A DNA stretch of 64,000 nucleotides from Spirochaetales bacterium (lineage in GTDB: Bacteria; Spirochaetota; Spirochaetia; Sphaerochaetales; Sphaerochaetaceae), in NCBI GenBank assembly GCA_012523305.1, contig JAAYIV010000029.1, forward strand, positions 1-64,000, in the 5' to 3' direction. Positions within the stretch are counted from its first letter, which is position 1. Each line of letters opens with the position of its first letter. The position numbers and the translations under genes are program-made. Of this stretch, positions 41,127 through 49,936 are shown one piece after another. The notes beneath the pieces are model-generated. The model searched no databases, was not told the DNA's origin, and worked only from the letters and a program-made list of their open reading frames with translations.

Positions 41127-42902
41127 ATGGCAGAAGGATATGTTAATGTAACGATTGATTCCCGACAAATTTCAGTACAGAAAGGGACAACGATTCTCAA
41201 TGCTTGCAGGGCTGCGGGAGTGAATGTTCCCACACTGTGCCATTTGGACGATGTATCAACAAATGCATCGTGTGGCATTTGTGTTGTCGAGGTGAAAGGG
41301 GCTAAACGGCTATTACGTTCATGCACCTATAGCGTATGGCCTGATATGGAGGTCTATACCAACACGGAAAGAGTGAGGAAAGCAAGAAAAACAAATTTGG
41401 AATTACTGCTGGCAAACCATCCGTTAGATTGTTTGAATTGCGATCGAAACCAAAATTGTGAATTGCAGAGTCTCGCATATGAACTGGGGGTAAGGCAGAC
41501 ACGTTTCCCGAGAACGAAGACAGCTGAAATTCCTTTGGATATTTCTTCACCTGCACTCATTCGCGATCCAAACAAATGTATTCTCTGTGGACGTTGTGTC
41601 GCTGTCTGCGCTGAAGTCCAGACCGTACATGCCATCGATTTCACGGGACGGGGACTTTCAAGTAAAGTCACCACATTTCTCGACAAAGGATTGGGAAACG
41701 TAGCTTGTACGAACTGTGGGCAGTGTGCGCTTGTCTGCCCAACAGGAGCTATCATTGAGAAATCAGACGTGGAAGCAGTTTGGAAAGACATCGCAAATCC
41801 GGATTTGATAACGATTGTCCAGACAGCTCCTGCAATTCGGGTTGGAATCGGCGAAGCCATGGGCATGGATTATGGTGCGCTGGTAACTGGCCAAATGGTA
41901 GCCGGACTCAGACGTTTGGGATTTTCAAAAGTGTTTGATACCCAATTCGCAGCTGATTTGACGATTATCGAGGAAGGCCATGAATTCATCAAACGTTTGT
42001 CAACCGGTGGAACATTACCGATGATAACCTCATGTTCCCCGGGATGGATAAAATTCATCGAACACTTCTATCCTGAACAACTTGATCATCTCTCAACCTG
42101 TAAATCTCCCCAACAGATGTTCGGAGCAGTGGCAAAGACATTCTACGCGGAGAAACTGAATATTGACCCTAGGAAACTCAGGGTTGTTTCGATCATGCCG
42201 TGTACCGCGAAGAAATATGAGGCGGGCCGCAGTGAGATGGATGGGGCTTTTAAGTACTGGAAAGAGAAGCTTGATCTTTGTGATGAAGAACGTTTCGCTG
42301 ATGTTGATTATGCCTTGACGACTCGTGAGTTGGCCAGGATGTTCAAGGAAGTCGGAATCAATTTTGCACAATTACCCGAAGAACCATTCGATAATCCGCT
42401 AGGAACCTCAACCGGAGCCGCAGTAATATTCGGTGCAACCGGCGGAGTGATGGAAGCTGCTCTGAGAACAGTCTATGAAGTGCTCACCGGAACGAGTTTG
42501 GAACAAGTTGATTTTAAAGATGTAAGAGGAATGGAAGGTATAAAAGAAGCGGAAGTGACTATTAACGGTACACCGGTGAAAGTCGCAGTGGCTCACACTC
42601 TGTCCAACGCTCGCAAGGTATTGGAAGAAATAAAGAATGGGAAATCGCCGTATGCATTCATTGAAGTCATGACTTGTCCCGGCGGATGTCTTGGCGGAGG
42701 AGGGCAACCTATTCCGACAACATGGGAAATCAGAAAGAAACGCGCTGAATCAATCTATCAGGAAGATATCAACCTTGGAATCCGCAAATCCCATGAAAAC
42801 CCCGAGATAAAGGCTTTGTATGATGAATTCCTCGGCCAGCCATTGGGATTGAAATCACATCATCTGCTGCATACCCGCTACACGCCTAGGGGCATCATCT
42901 AA
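41127..42902 (+). CDS. hydA: [FeFe] hydrogenase catalytic subunit (HydA, group A)
   Basis: A 591-residue catalytic subunit starting at the ATG at 41127 (AGGGGG upstream, four bases after the previous stop). Order of domains: [2Fe-2S] ferredoxin (CHLDDVSTNASCGICVVE), NuoG-like His-Cys cluster (HPLDCLNCDRNQNCELQ), two [4Fe-4S] clusters (CILCGRCVAVC, CTNCGQCALVCPTGA), then the H-cluster domain. The H-cluster motifs are L1 TSCSPGW (301-307), L2 MPCTAKKYE (from 357) and L3 EVMTCPGGCLGGGGQP (from 513). L1 differs from the clostridial TSCCPGW by one serine. The C-terminus (KSHENPEIKALYDEFLGQPLG) is the usual small-subunit-like tail. It makes or oxidises H2. Maturases HydEFG are not in this window. 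Confidence 0.95.
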   Translation: MAEGYVNVTIDSRQISVQKGTTILNACRAAGVNVPTLCHLDDVSTNASCGICVVEVKGAKRLLRSCTYSVWPDMEVYTNTERVRKARKTNLELLLANHPLDCLNCDRNQNCELQSLAYELGVRQTRFPRTKTAEIPLDISSPALIRDPNKCILCGRCVAVCAEVQTVHAIDFTGRGLSSKVTTFLDKGLGNVACTNCGQCALVCPTGAIIEKSDVEAVWKDIANPDLITIVQTAPAIRVGIGEAMGMDYGALVTGQMVAGLRRLGFSKVFDTQFAADLTIIEEGHEFIKRLSTGGTLPMITSCSPGWIKFIEHFYPEQLDHLSTCKSPQQMFGAVAKTFYAEKLNIDPRKLRVVSIMPCTAKKYEAGRSEMDGAFKYWKEKLDLCDEERFADVDYALTTRELARMFKEVGINFAQLPEEPFDNPLGTSTGAAVIFGATGGVMEAALRTVYEVLTGTSLEQVDFKDVRGMEGIKEAEVTINGTPVKVAVAHTLSNARKVLEEIKNGKSPYAFIEVMTCPGGCLGGGGQPIPTTWEIRKKRAESIYQEDINLGIRKSHENPEIKALYDEFLGQPLGLKSHHLLHTRYTPRGII

Positions 42903-42925
42903 CATAGGATTGTCAATTTTACCAA

Positions 42926-42955
42926 GCGGCACTCAAGAGCAATCTTGAGTGCCGC
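42926..42955. terminator. strong hairpin between convergent hydA and efflux operon
   Basis: A perfect 13-bp stem (42926-42938 with 42943-42955) and a four-base loop GCAA, 24 bases after the hydA stop and 82 bases after the end of the convergent outer-membrane efflux gene. The following bases are only moderately T-rich on either strand, but the stem is strong and probably ends both transcripts. Confidence 0.7.
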
Positions 42956-43036
42956 ATCAGTTATTTCCATGAATAATGATATGGAGGGCACATATACTAC
43001 GAATGTCATCGATTATCTGCCGATTGAAAGAACCGC

Positions 43037-44428
43037 CTAATCTACAAGGGCTTTAATAGTATGATAGCAGATCGCTGCTTCAAGAAGACTTCTTTCGTAT
43101 GCTACCTGAGCTGTCAGGACATCGATGATTGACGTGAGGACGTTTGTCTCTTCGCCATAACCCGAGTCAAAGATCTGTTGCTCAATTTGTTGTGCTTCTG
43201 TAAGCATCACAATCCTTGAAGCATGCCAATCAGCGGTGGTCAACGCAAGGCCGAGTGCTGAATACTGCTCTTCGATTGTCCGGACGATATGCTGCTTGGC
43301 TTTCGATGCTTCGATAGAAGCGGTAGATTGATTGGATTGACTACGTGCGATATCGTTCAAGATTTTTCCACCGTCCCATACTGTGCTCTTGATACCAATC
43401 GAGACATTGAATGAGTAATCATTTTGTCTGTACCAGTCTTTTTCAATAAAAGGGAAGCGAGATCCACCGTACCCAATTGACGTAACCAATGCGATATCGG
43501 GCTTCCAGTACAGTGAGGATTTTGATAATCGGACTCCCAGCTTTGCAGCTTGTTCCATGATCGACAAAGCTGCGATCGCCGGTCGGTATGCTGCGGTGGA
43601 TTGCTGGGTCAGCGCTGCTATGTCTTGTTCTAATAATTGACGATAAGATTCTCGGTTTGCCCGGTGCTGAATTTCACTACCATCAAGGGTGTCAAGACCG
43701 GTCAGGGTCCTCAGCTGTATAAGAATCTTCTGACGCTCGTGCTCCACTTGTGCGAGGGCAACATCTAGTTCGGCAATTTCAACATTCGCCTTATATACGT
43801 CGATTTCCAAAACGAATCCATTTTCAAATGCCTGAGTGGTCAGCTCAATTAATCTTGTGGCTGCTACCCGCTGTTTGTTCAGATAGGTGCTCATGTTGGT
43901 CAGGTAATACCAACCATCCAAAGAAGCAGTCAACTCATGCGTCAATCGCTGTCTACGTTCACTGATTTCAAGTGTCTTGGCCTTGGCAAGATTGTTATAA
44001 AGATCGATAGACGTATTAATTTTTCCCCATGTGAATAATGGTTGGGTGATGGTCACATCGAACTGATACTGAGTCGATTCCATACCTTCGTAGAGACTCA
44101 CATAATCACCTGTCATCGTAGGGCGCATACCTGATGGCCAATCAAACATACCCATCAATTCATCTGGATCAAGGACAATAGGCCCTACCGGAGGATTGGC
44201 CATGTACGTGGCAGATATTCCGACATCGATCGTCGGCCAACGATTCGCTTTGGCATCCTTCACATCGAGCAGGCTTCTGTTAAGTTCCTCCTGCAATCCT
44301 CTCAGTTCTGTATTGTTGGCAAACATCGCCTTCTCAAGATCATCAAAGGTATAGCTGCCATCGGCATGAAGTGGCAACACCATGAAACAGAATAAGATCA
44401 TACTGATGAATAGACTGATTCTTTTCAT
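43037..44428 (-). CDS. TolC-family outer-membrane efflux protein
   Basis: A 463-residue protein with a cleavable signal peptide (MKRISLFISMILFCFMVLPLHA, cleavage near residue 22) and the duplicated long-helix repeat of TolC/OEP channels (about residues 30-240 and 265-455). Helical, glutamine- and alanine-rich stretches such as KVAATRLIELTTQAFENGF-type sequence fit the periplasmic barrel. It is the last gene of the RND operon and its start overlaps the lipoprotein stop by four bases. With the adaptor and the pump it forms a tripartite exporter spanning both membranes, which implies a diderm cell envelope. Confidence 0.88.
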   Translation of the reverse strand: MKRISLFISMILFCFMVLPLHADGSYTFDDLEKAMFANNTELRGLQEELNRSLLDVKDAKANRWPTIDVGISATYMANPPVGPIVLDPDELMGMFDWPSGMRPTMTGDYVSLYEGMESTQYQFDVTITQPLFTWGKINTSIDLYNNLAKAKTLEISERRQRLTHELTASLDGWYYLTNMSTYLNKQRVAATRLIELTTQAFENGFVLEIDVYKANVEIAELDVALAQVEHERQKILIQLRTLTGLDTLDGSEIQHRANRESYRQLLEQDIAALTQQSTAAYRPAIAALSIMEQAAKLGVRLSKSSLYWKPDIALVTSIGYGGSRFPFIEKDWYRQNDYSFNVSIGIKSTVWDGGKILNDIARSQSNQSTASIEASKAKQHIVRTIEEQYSALGLALTTADWHASRIVMLTEAQQIEQQIFDSGYGEETNVLTSIIDVLTAQVAYERSLLEAAICYHTIKALVD

Positions 44429-45639
44429 AAATCTCCAGCCACAATCTGATGTACATTACCCGAATGTAATACTTCGGTCACCTGCGTCAAATTTGATGCG
44501 ATATCTATAGCGAGATAACAGTCATTTTCATCAATAACATTATTACCCTTGCCGCTGATAACCTTAGACGAATCAAAAGTCGCATCTATGATGATCAGTA
44601 TTTGCTTCGTATCGTATGTTCCTGCGTACGTGTTATTGGTCCACGTCATTCCTTCTCCAAGGCCACTGAACAACCCATGGTTGATCACCGATCCATCGGT
44701 AGATACAGCTTGGAAGGTCGTGGTTGTCTCAGCTGACGGGTCGTCAAACTTCCTGATCTTTCCGTTGGTATCCCTATAAGCAAGCCAAATCTTTAGATAA
44801 TCTTCTAGAGCATCCTGGGTAAAATCAAGTTTCCCGCCTATTGAAGGATATGACAATCGTGTCGATTTCATGTATACGGTGATAGTGGTTGTTTGCCCTG
44901 CGACGGTAAGCGTCGGCAGCGGATTCAAAGCGGTTCCAACAATGGTCCCGTCTTCATCACATTGGATCCAGTCCGATCCGTGCAATGATGCTTCGATAGT
45001 TACACTCGGCGATGTAAAGGTTTTCGGATATGTTACCTCTACATTGCCAGTTCCTGTGACGGTAGCCTGCTTCTCGTCAGGATCGGTGTCATCTTCTTGC
45101 TGCGGTATGGTGATATGCAAGTCCATCGGAGTGTTGATTACCTGGTCGCTACCCACATCCACAATACTGATAACCAAGGTGGTCGTCTGGTTGACCGTGG
45201 TGAATCGTTCGTTGACCATTGACTCGTTGGTACTGTCACTGGTAATCCAGATAGGTTTGCTGTTTTTATGCAAGCCATAGTCTTCATGGTAAAATAGCAG
45301 AAACACTTCCCGATAGTCACCGCTCTTCCCGAACTGGGGTGTCAAAGTTTCCCATGCTATTTTATTTATGGTAAATGAGCCGTCTTGCGCACTAGTTGCC
45401 CTTGCCACATATGATGAAGATGTGTTTGGGCTTCCGGTCCACGATGCATAATCAGCATCGCGTACTTTTTCATTGGTATAAGCATAGATTTCCATACCAG
45501 TGATCCCGTTGTCGGTTTGGCTATCCCAAACCGAACCACTCAATCCGGCTTTGAACACCGACGAGCAGCTTGAAAAAAGTAGAAGCCCTATTGCAAAAAT
45601 AATGAGATTCACATGATATGTAAATGTTTTAACTTTCAT
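44425..45639 (-). CDS. predicted lipoprotein encoded inside the RND efflux operon
   Basis: A 404-residue protein. I prefer the ATG at 45639, six bases after GGAGG, over the ATG at 45645 that directly abuts it. The N-terminal hydrophobic segment ends LLLFSSCSS, a permissive spirochaete-type lipobox, so the mature protein is probably lipid-anchored. The remainder is threonine/serine-rich and beta-strand-like, with a carboxypeptidase-regulatory or Ig-like start (LSGSVWDSQTDNGITGMEIYAY, then ATSAQDGSFTINKI) and further sandwich-like domains. It overlaps the end of the pump gene by about 11 bases and the start of the TolC gene by four. I know no standard RND component like it; it may be a surface or periplasmic accessory. 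Confidence 0.8.
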   Translation of the reverse strand: MKVKTFTYHVNLIIFAIGLLLFSSCSSVFKAGLSGSVWDSQTDNGITGMEIYAYTNEKVRDADYASWTGSPNTSSSYVARATSAQDGSFTINKIAWETLTPQFGKSGDYREVFLLFYHEDYGLHKNSKPIWITSDSTNESMVNERFTTVNQTTTLVISIVDVGSDQVINTPMDLHITIPQQEDDTDPDEKQATVTGTGNVEVTYPKTFTSPSVTIEASLHGSDWIQCDEDGTIVGTALNPLPTLTVAGQTTTITVYMKSTRLSYPSIGGKLDFTQDALEDYLKIWLAYRDTNGKIRKFDDPSAETTTTFQAVSTDGSVINHGLFSGLGEGMTWTNNTYAGTYDTKQILIIIDATFDSSKVISGKGNNVIDENDCYLAIDIASNLTQVTEVLHSGNVHQIVAGDL

Positions 45640-48600
45640 TTTCATCCTCCAACTCCAGCTCGTTTGATCTTGAACGAAGTGAGGTTCTCATAATTTTTCT
45701 TCGTTCAGTGATGTAGTACAAAACCGGAACGATCAGCAATGTAATCATTGTTGATGTAATAAGTCCGCCTGCGATCGCTTGTCCCAACGGTGCATAGATT
45801 TCTGCCCCTTGACCGGTAGAAATAGCCAATGGGATGATACCGAAAATCGTTGTCAGCGTGGTCATCAATATCGGTCGGATTCTTGACGATGCACCTTCCA
45901 CAACGCAATGGGCAAGTACATCGATTTCATTCCTCGCATTATAGATGATCGCTTTCTTGCCGTTTCGTTTTCTCAGTAAATTTATATAATCAATCAGAAT
46001 GATGGCATTGTTCACTACGATGCCTCCTAGGGCGATCACTCCGGTAACAGCAAGAAGAGAAACAGTCGAACCGAACAGCAGCAATCCTAGAACGACTCCG
46101 ATAAAACAGAAAGGAACCGAGACCATGACGATCAATGGTTGCCTGAAACGTTCAAACTGCATCACCATAACTGCATAGACTAAAAAAAGACTGATTGAAA
46201 GTGCGGATGCTAGCGGTTGAAGGGAATCACCGATCAGTTCAATAATGCCTCCTTTCTTTGATGAAATACCTTGCGGAAATTGATAGTCTTCAAGATAGGC
46301 ATTCATCCGTGAATTGATGCCGGAGGCATCCTCACTGACCAATGTTGCAGAAATCGTGATTGTTTTAGCCCGTTGAGAATGGTTGATCTGAGAAACTGTG
46401 CGCTCGGTTCTTACATTTGAAATATCGGTTAACGCCACGTTGTCTCCTGTCAGTGTGGGTAAGGAAACTAACGCCAGACGCTGTAAAGTAAGGGGCTCGT
46501 CGTTGATATTTGATTCCAAGCGGATGTCATAACGTTTTTGGTCACTGTGCGTGAATTGTCCTACATCAGTACCATAAAAGAGCACGCTTGTGGTAAGTGC
46601 CGCTTCATAACTGGACACGCCGACCGATCCCATCAGATCATGGACAGCATCGACTACCAGTGTGTTCGAATCGAAAGAAGTGTCGATCTCAACTGAAATC
46701 ACATCCGGATCATTTGCTAGAACCTGTTCGATCTTTTTTGCCTCTTCATACAAGAGCGGCAGATCTTCCCCGATAAGGGTAAGACCATACCCGCCACCGC
46801 CTGAGACAAAGCCGAGTAATTTATCGTATCCGCCGTTAGTCACCTTTACCTTGGTCCCGGGTAATGAAGCACTGAGAAGTCGCTGTACATCAAGGATGAT
46901 TTCATGGACGCTTCTTGAACGTTCTTTTGGATCGATCAACAGGATTCTTGCATTGGCTTGTTCCGGTGTGCTGAATCCGAATCCCGAATTTTTCCCTGAT
47001 GTGATCATCATCGTTTCAATTTCAGGAACGGCCTTTCTTATCAATCGCTCAGCTAACATTGCTTTTTCACGGCTTACCTCTAAAGTTGTCCCACGGGCAA
47101 ATTGCATATCGACATAAAAATCACCGTTGTCGGTCGATGGGATGAAAGTAAATCCCAAAAAGCTGGCGATGAAAACAGTTAACAGTAATACGGTTACCGA
47201 TGTGATGAGCACGAAACGAGGAGTGTTCAAACTCCATGCGATAACTCTTCGATATCCACGTTCCACCATAACCATGGGTTTTTCTGAAAAATTCTTTCTT
47301 TTTTTGCTAATTTTTAGGGGGTTTAGCAAAACTCGAAGCAAAAAAGGAATTACTATCAAGGCAACTATCAATGAAGCTGTCAAAGCCAAAATCAATGTGG
47401 CTGCAACATCTTTAATGATTAACCCCACTATGCCCGGTAAGAATGTTATCGGAATGAATACGACGATCGTGGTCAATGTTGATGCGAGGATTGAAGATCC
47501 GATTTCATCTGCACCTTTGATAATCGAACTCTCTACATCCATTTGACCACTTTTGTAGTGGCGGTAGACTTGCTCGAGCATGACAATCGATCCATCCACT
47601 ACCATTCCCAAAGCTATTACGATACCTGAAAGACTCAACAGGTTGATGCTGATTCCCACAAGCTTCATCCCTATCAAAGCGAACAGGATACTCATAGGAA
47701 TCGAAAATGAAATGATCAGTGTCGCACGGGTATCGGCAAGGAATAAGAAGATAACGATGATTGCCATCAGGACTCCAATGAGACCTGAGGTCACCACCGT
47801 GGTAAGCGATGAACCTACATTCCTGCTATCATCCGACAGAATGGTACATGTCAGTGCTCCGTTCGATTCTTCTTCAATCGAAGTCACGATGCTCTTGATT
47901 TGGCTAGCGATGTTAAGCGTATTACCATCAGAACGCTTTGTAACCGAGACTACCAAAAGTTGTTTGCCGTCTGAATCGACGTAATACTCCTCTTCTGCAT
48001 ACCCCAATGATATATCTGCCACATCCGAAAGGCGAATGATCGTTCCTTGATCGTCAGAGCCCACAGGTAAGAATTCCAAATCTTGTGCAGATTCGTATGA
48101 GCCATCGAATCGAACATCGGTGCGATTACCTCTGTAAATTGTTTCTCCAGCAGGCAGTCGGGTATTGGAAGCCATGATTGCTTGTTGGACCTGGAGCACA
48201 GGTATGGATTTGGATTGCAATTCTTCGATTTTCATTTTGACAATCATTTGTAACCGCTTGCCACCCTCGATTTCTACATTCGCTACCCCCGGAATTTGGG
48301 TTAATCGCGGAATCACCGATGTTTCCAAATAATCTGTGATACGGCCGGTATCGCTGCCCCCTTCAACCGAGAACATGAAAATCGGGAGCATCGTGGCACC
48401 TCCGACAATCGCTGTCGGTTCTCCTTGTAATCCTGAAGGAAGGCTAGTGGAGATCTGACGAATCCGGTCGCGGATTTCAGGTAATTTGGCATAAGGATCG
48501 ATCCCGTCGCGAAACGTCACGGTAATCCAACTGAAAGAATCGCTGCTTACTGAATCGATTGACTTGAAGTCGGGTAATGTGACTAAATTTTCCTCTAGAA

Positions 48601-48796
48601 TTGAAGTTACATCATCTTCTACATCAAGAGCTCCTGCACCGGGGTATATCGAGATTACTTCGACTGAGGGCAGCGAGAGATCTCCCATGAATTCAATATT
48701 CATTCCGATGAAACTGTAGATGCCAAATACTGTCAGAGAGATTACCAACATGCCGATTACCGCCGGATGACGAGCGGCAAAATGAGAAATCCGCAT
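45629..48796 (-). CDS. RND-family efflux pump, inner-membrane subunit
   Basis: A 1,055-residue proton-driven exporter of the AcrB/HAE1 class. The usual twelve helices and two large periplasmic loops are evident, with N-terminal FAARHPAVIGMLVISLTVFG and PSVEVISIYPGAGALDVEDDV, and helix 4 carrying GIVIALGMVVDGSIVMLEQVYRH, where the aspartate belongs to the proton relay. The second half has TGVIALGGIVVNNAIILIDYIN. It probably exports hydrophobic drugs, lipids or metabolites. It lies three bases after the adaptor gene. The specific substrate cannot be read from sequence. Confidence 0.93.
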   Translation of the reverse strand: MRISHFAARHPAVIGMLVISLTVFGIYSFIGMNIEFMGDLSLPSVEVISIYPGAGALDVEDDVTSILEENLVTLPDFKSIDSVSSDSFSWITVTFRDGIDPYAKLPEIRDRIRQISTSLPSGLQGEPTAIVGGATMLPIFMFSVEGGSDTGRITDYLETSVIPRLTQIPGVANVEIEGGKRLQMIVKMKIEELQSKSIPVLQVQQAIMASNTRLPAGETIYRGNRTDVRFDGSYESAQDLEFLPVGSDDQGTIIRLSDVADISLGYAEEEYYVDSDGKQLLVVSVTKRSDGNTLNIASQIKSIVTSIEEESNGALTCTILSDDSRNVGSSLTTVVTSGLIGVLMAIIVIFLFLADTRATLIISFSIPMSILFALIGMKLVGISINLLSLSGIVIALGMVVDGSIVMLEQVYRHYKSGQMDVESSIIKGADEIGSSILASTLTTIVVFIPITFLPGIVGLIIKDVAATLILALTASLIVALIVIPFLLRVLLNPLKISKKRKNFSEKPMVMVERGYRRVIAWSLNTPRFVLITSVTVLLLTVFIASFLGFTFIPSTDNGDFYVDMQFARGTTLEVSREKAMLAERLIRKAVPEIETMMITSGKNSGFGFSTPEQANARILLIDPKERSRSVHEIILDVQRLLSASLPGTKVKVTNGGYDKLLGFVSGGGGYGLTLIGEDLPLLYEEAKKIEQVLANDPDVISVEIDTSFDSNTLVVDAVHDLMGSVGVSSYEAALTTSVLFYGTDVGQFTHSDQKRYDIRLESNINDEPLTLQRLALVSLPTLTGDNVALTDISNVRTERTVSQINHSQRAKTITISATLVSEDASGINSRMNAYLEDYQFPQGISSKKGGIIELIGDSLQPLASALSISLFLVYAVMVMQFERFRQPLIVMVSVPFCFIGVVLGLLLFGSTVSLLAVTGVIALGGIVVNNAIILIDYINLLRKRNGKKAIIYNARNEIDVLAHCVVEGASSRIRPILMTTLTTIFGIIPLAISTGQGAEIYAPLGQAIAGGLITSTMITLLIVPVLYYITERRKIMRTSLRSRSNELELEDENES

Positions 48797-48799
48797 TCC

Positions 48800-49879
48800 T
48801 CACTCCCTCCGAACATCGACTACGGTAACCGATTGTCCGTCAAACACAGTATGGTGTCCATCTACAATGAATTGATAGGAAGCCAATTCTTCGGGGACAA
48901 TGAAAAATTGATCGTTTTCTGCTATTGGTACCAAAGCTTGCCATTTTGCGGATTGAGTGTCCGGTTCATAAATGTACACGTTTTGGTCGATGGTCCTGTC
49001 CGATTGCCTGAGAAGCGGTACATCTAGATACGATTCATAGACGAGTTGTACGCTCACATGCATGCCAGGACTAAATAGACCGTACCCCTCGGTCAGACGG
49101 CAACGGATCGCAAATGTCTTGGATTGTGGCTGGATATATGAACTGATATGTACTATGGCCGCAAGGGCTTCTACGGATTCGCCGTATGCTGATGTACGTG
49201 ATACTTTAACCTGCAAATTCTCCTTATTCGATCGTATGATATCATAATACCGCTCAGATATGTTGAGATCGATGATCAATGAATTCAAGTCCGCCATGAT
49301 CGCGACAGGTTGCTGATTAGAAGCCACGTTGCCCTTTGCCAGTGGAATACTGATTACGGTGCCTGTGATAGGAGCTGCCACATCGGCATGCCCAAGTTGT
49401 AATTGTGCTAATTCAAGTTGCGATCTCGCTGCATCGCGTTGTGCTTTTGCCTGCTCAAAACTCTGTAGGGTTGCGGCTTTGGCCGCATACAGCCGATCGA
49501 TTCGTTCGAAAGTGGCCTGGGAAACCACATATGCTGCTTGAGCTTGGGCAACCTGTTGACGATACGGTTCCGAATCGATAGTGGCAATAACCGTGTTTTC
49601 TTCTATCACATCACCTTCTGCAACATGGTAGGTTTCGATGGTGCCGGCAACGAAAGGAATGACTGCGATAAGGGATTCAGCTTGGATCGTACCAGATACC
49701 ATCAGGCTTTTTTCCAGGTTCCCGCTTATTGGCGATGCGATAACAACCGGTGGCAAAGGAGCGTTATACACGGTCTTTTCCCTGGTTCCCAAGAGTAAGA
49801 ACGCAGCAAATCCGATTAACCCTACCAGTATGATGAGAAAAATATAACGCAGTACTGTAAAAAGAGGGCGCCTTGACAA
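48800..49879 (-). CDS. RND efflux periplasmic adaptor (membrane fusion protein)
   Basis: A 359-residue adaptor starting with TTG at 49879 after AGGAG. One N-terminal membrane anchor (about residues 10-30) is followed by the barrel-sandwich (lipoyl) halves (VIASPISGNLEKSLMVSGTIQ and LGHADVAAPITGTVISIPLAKG), an alpha-helical hairpin between them (about 100-165, rich in Ala/Gln/Arg) and beta-barrel and membrane-proximal domains. It links the RND pump to the TolC channel. First gene of the four-gene efflux operon; no regulator gene is adjacent. Confidence 0.92.
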   Translation of the reverse strand: MSRRPLFTVLRYIFLIILVGLIGFAAFLLLGTREKTVYNAPLPPVVIASPISGNLEKSLMVSGTIQAESLIAVIPFVAGTIETYHVAEGDVIEENTVIATIDSEPYRQQVAQAQAAYVVSQATFERIDRLYAAKAATLQSFEQAKAQRDAARSQLELAQLQLGHADVAAPITGTVISIPLAKGNVASNQQPVAIMADLNSLIIDLNISERYYDIIRSNKENLQVKVSRTSAYGESVEALAAIVHISSYIQPQSKTFAIRCRLTEGYGLFSPGMHVSVQLVYESYLDVPLLRQSDRTIDQNVYIYEPDTQSAKWQALVPIAENDQFFIVPEELASYQFIVDGHHTVFDGQSVTVVDVRRE

Positions 49880-49936
49880 CTTGAGTTACTCCTATCTTGG
49901 CATAAATGTATCCGATATAATTGAAAAATTAAACCT

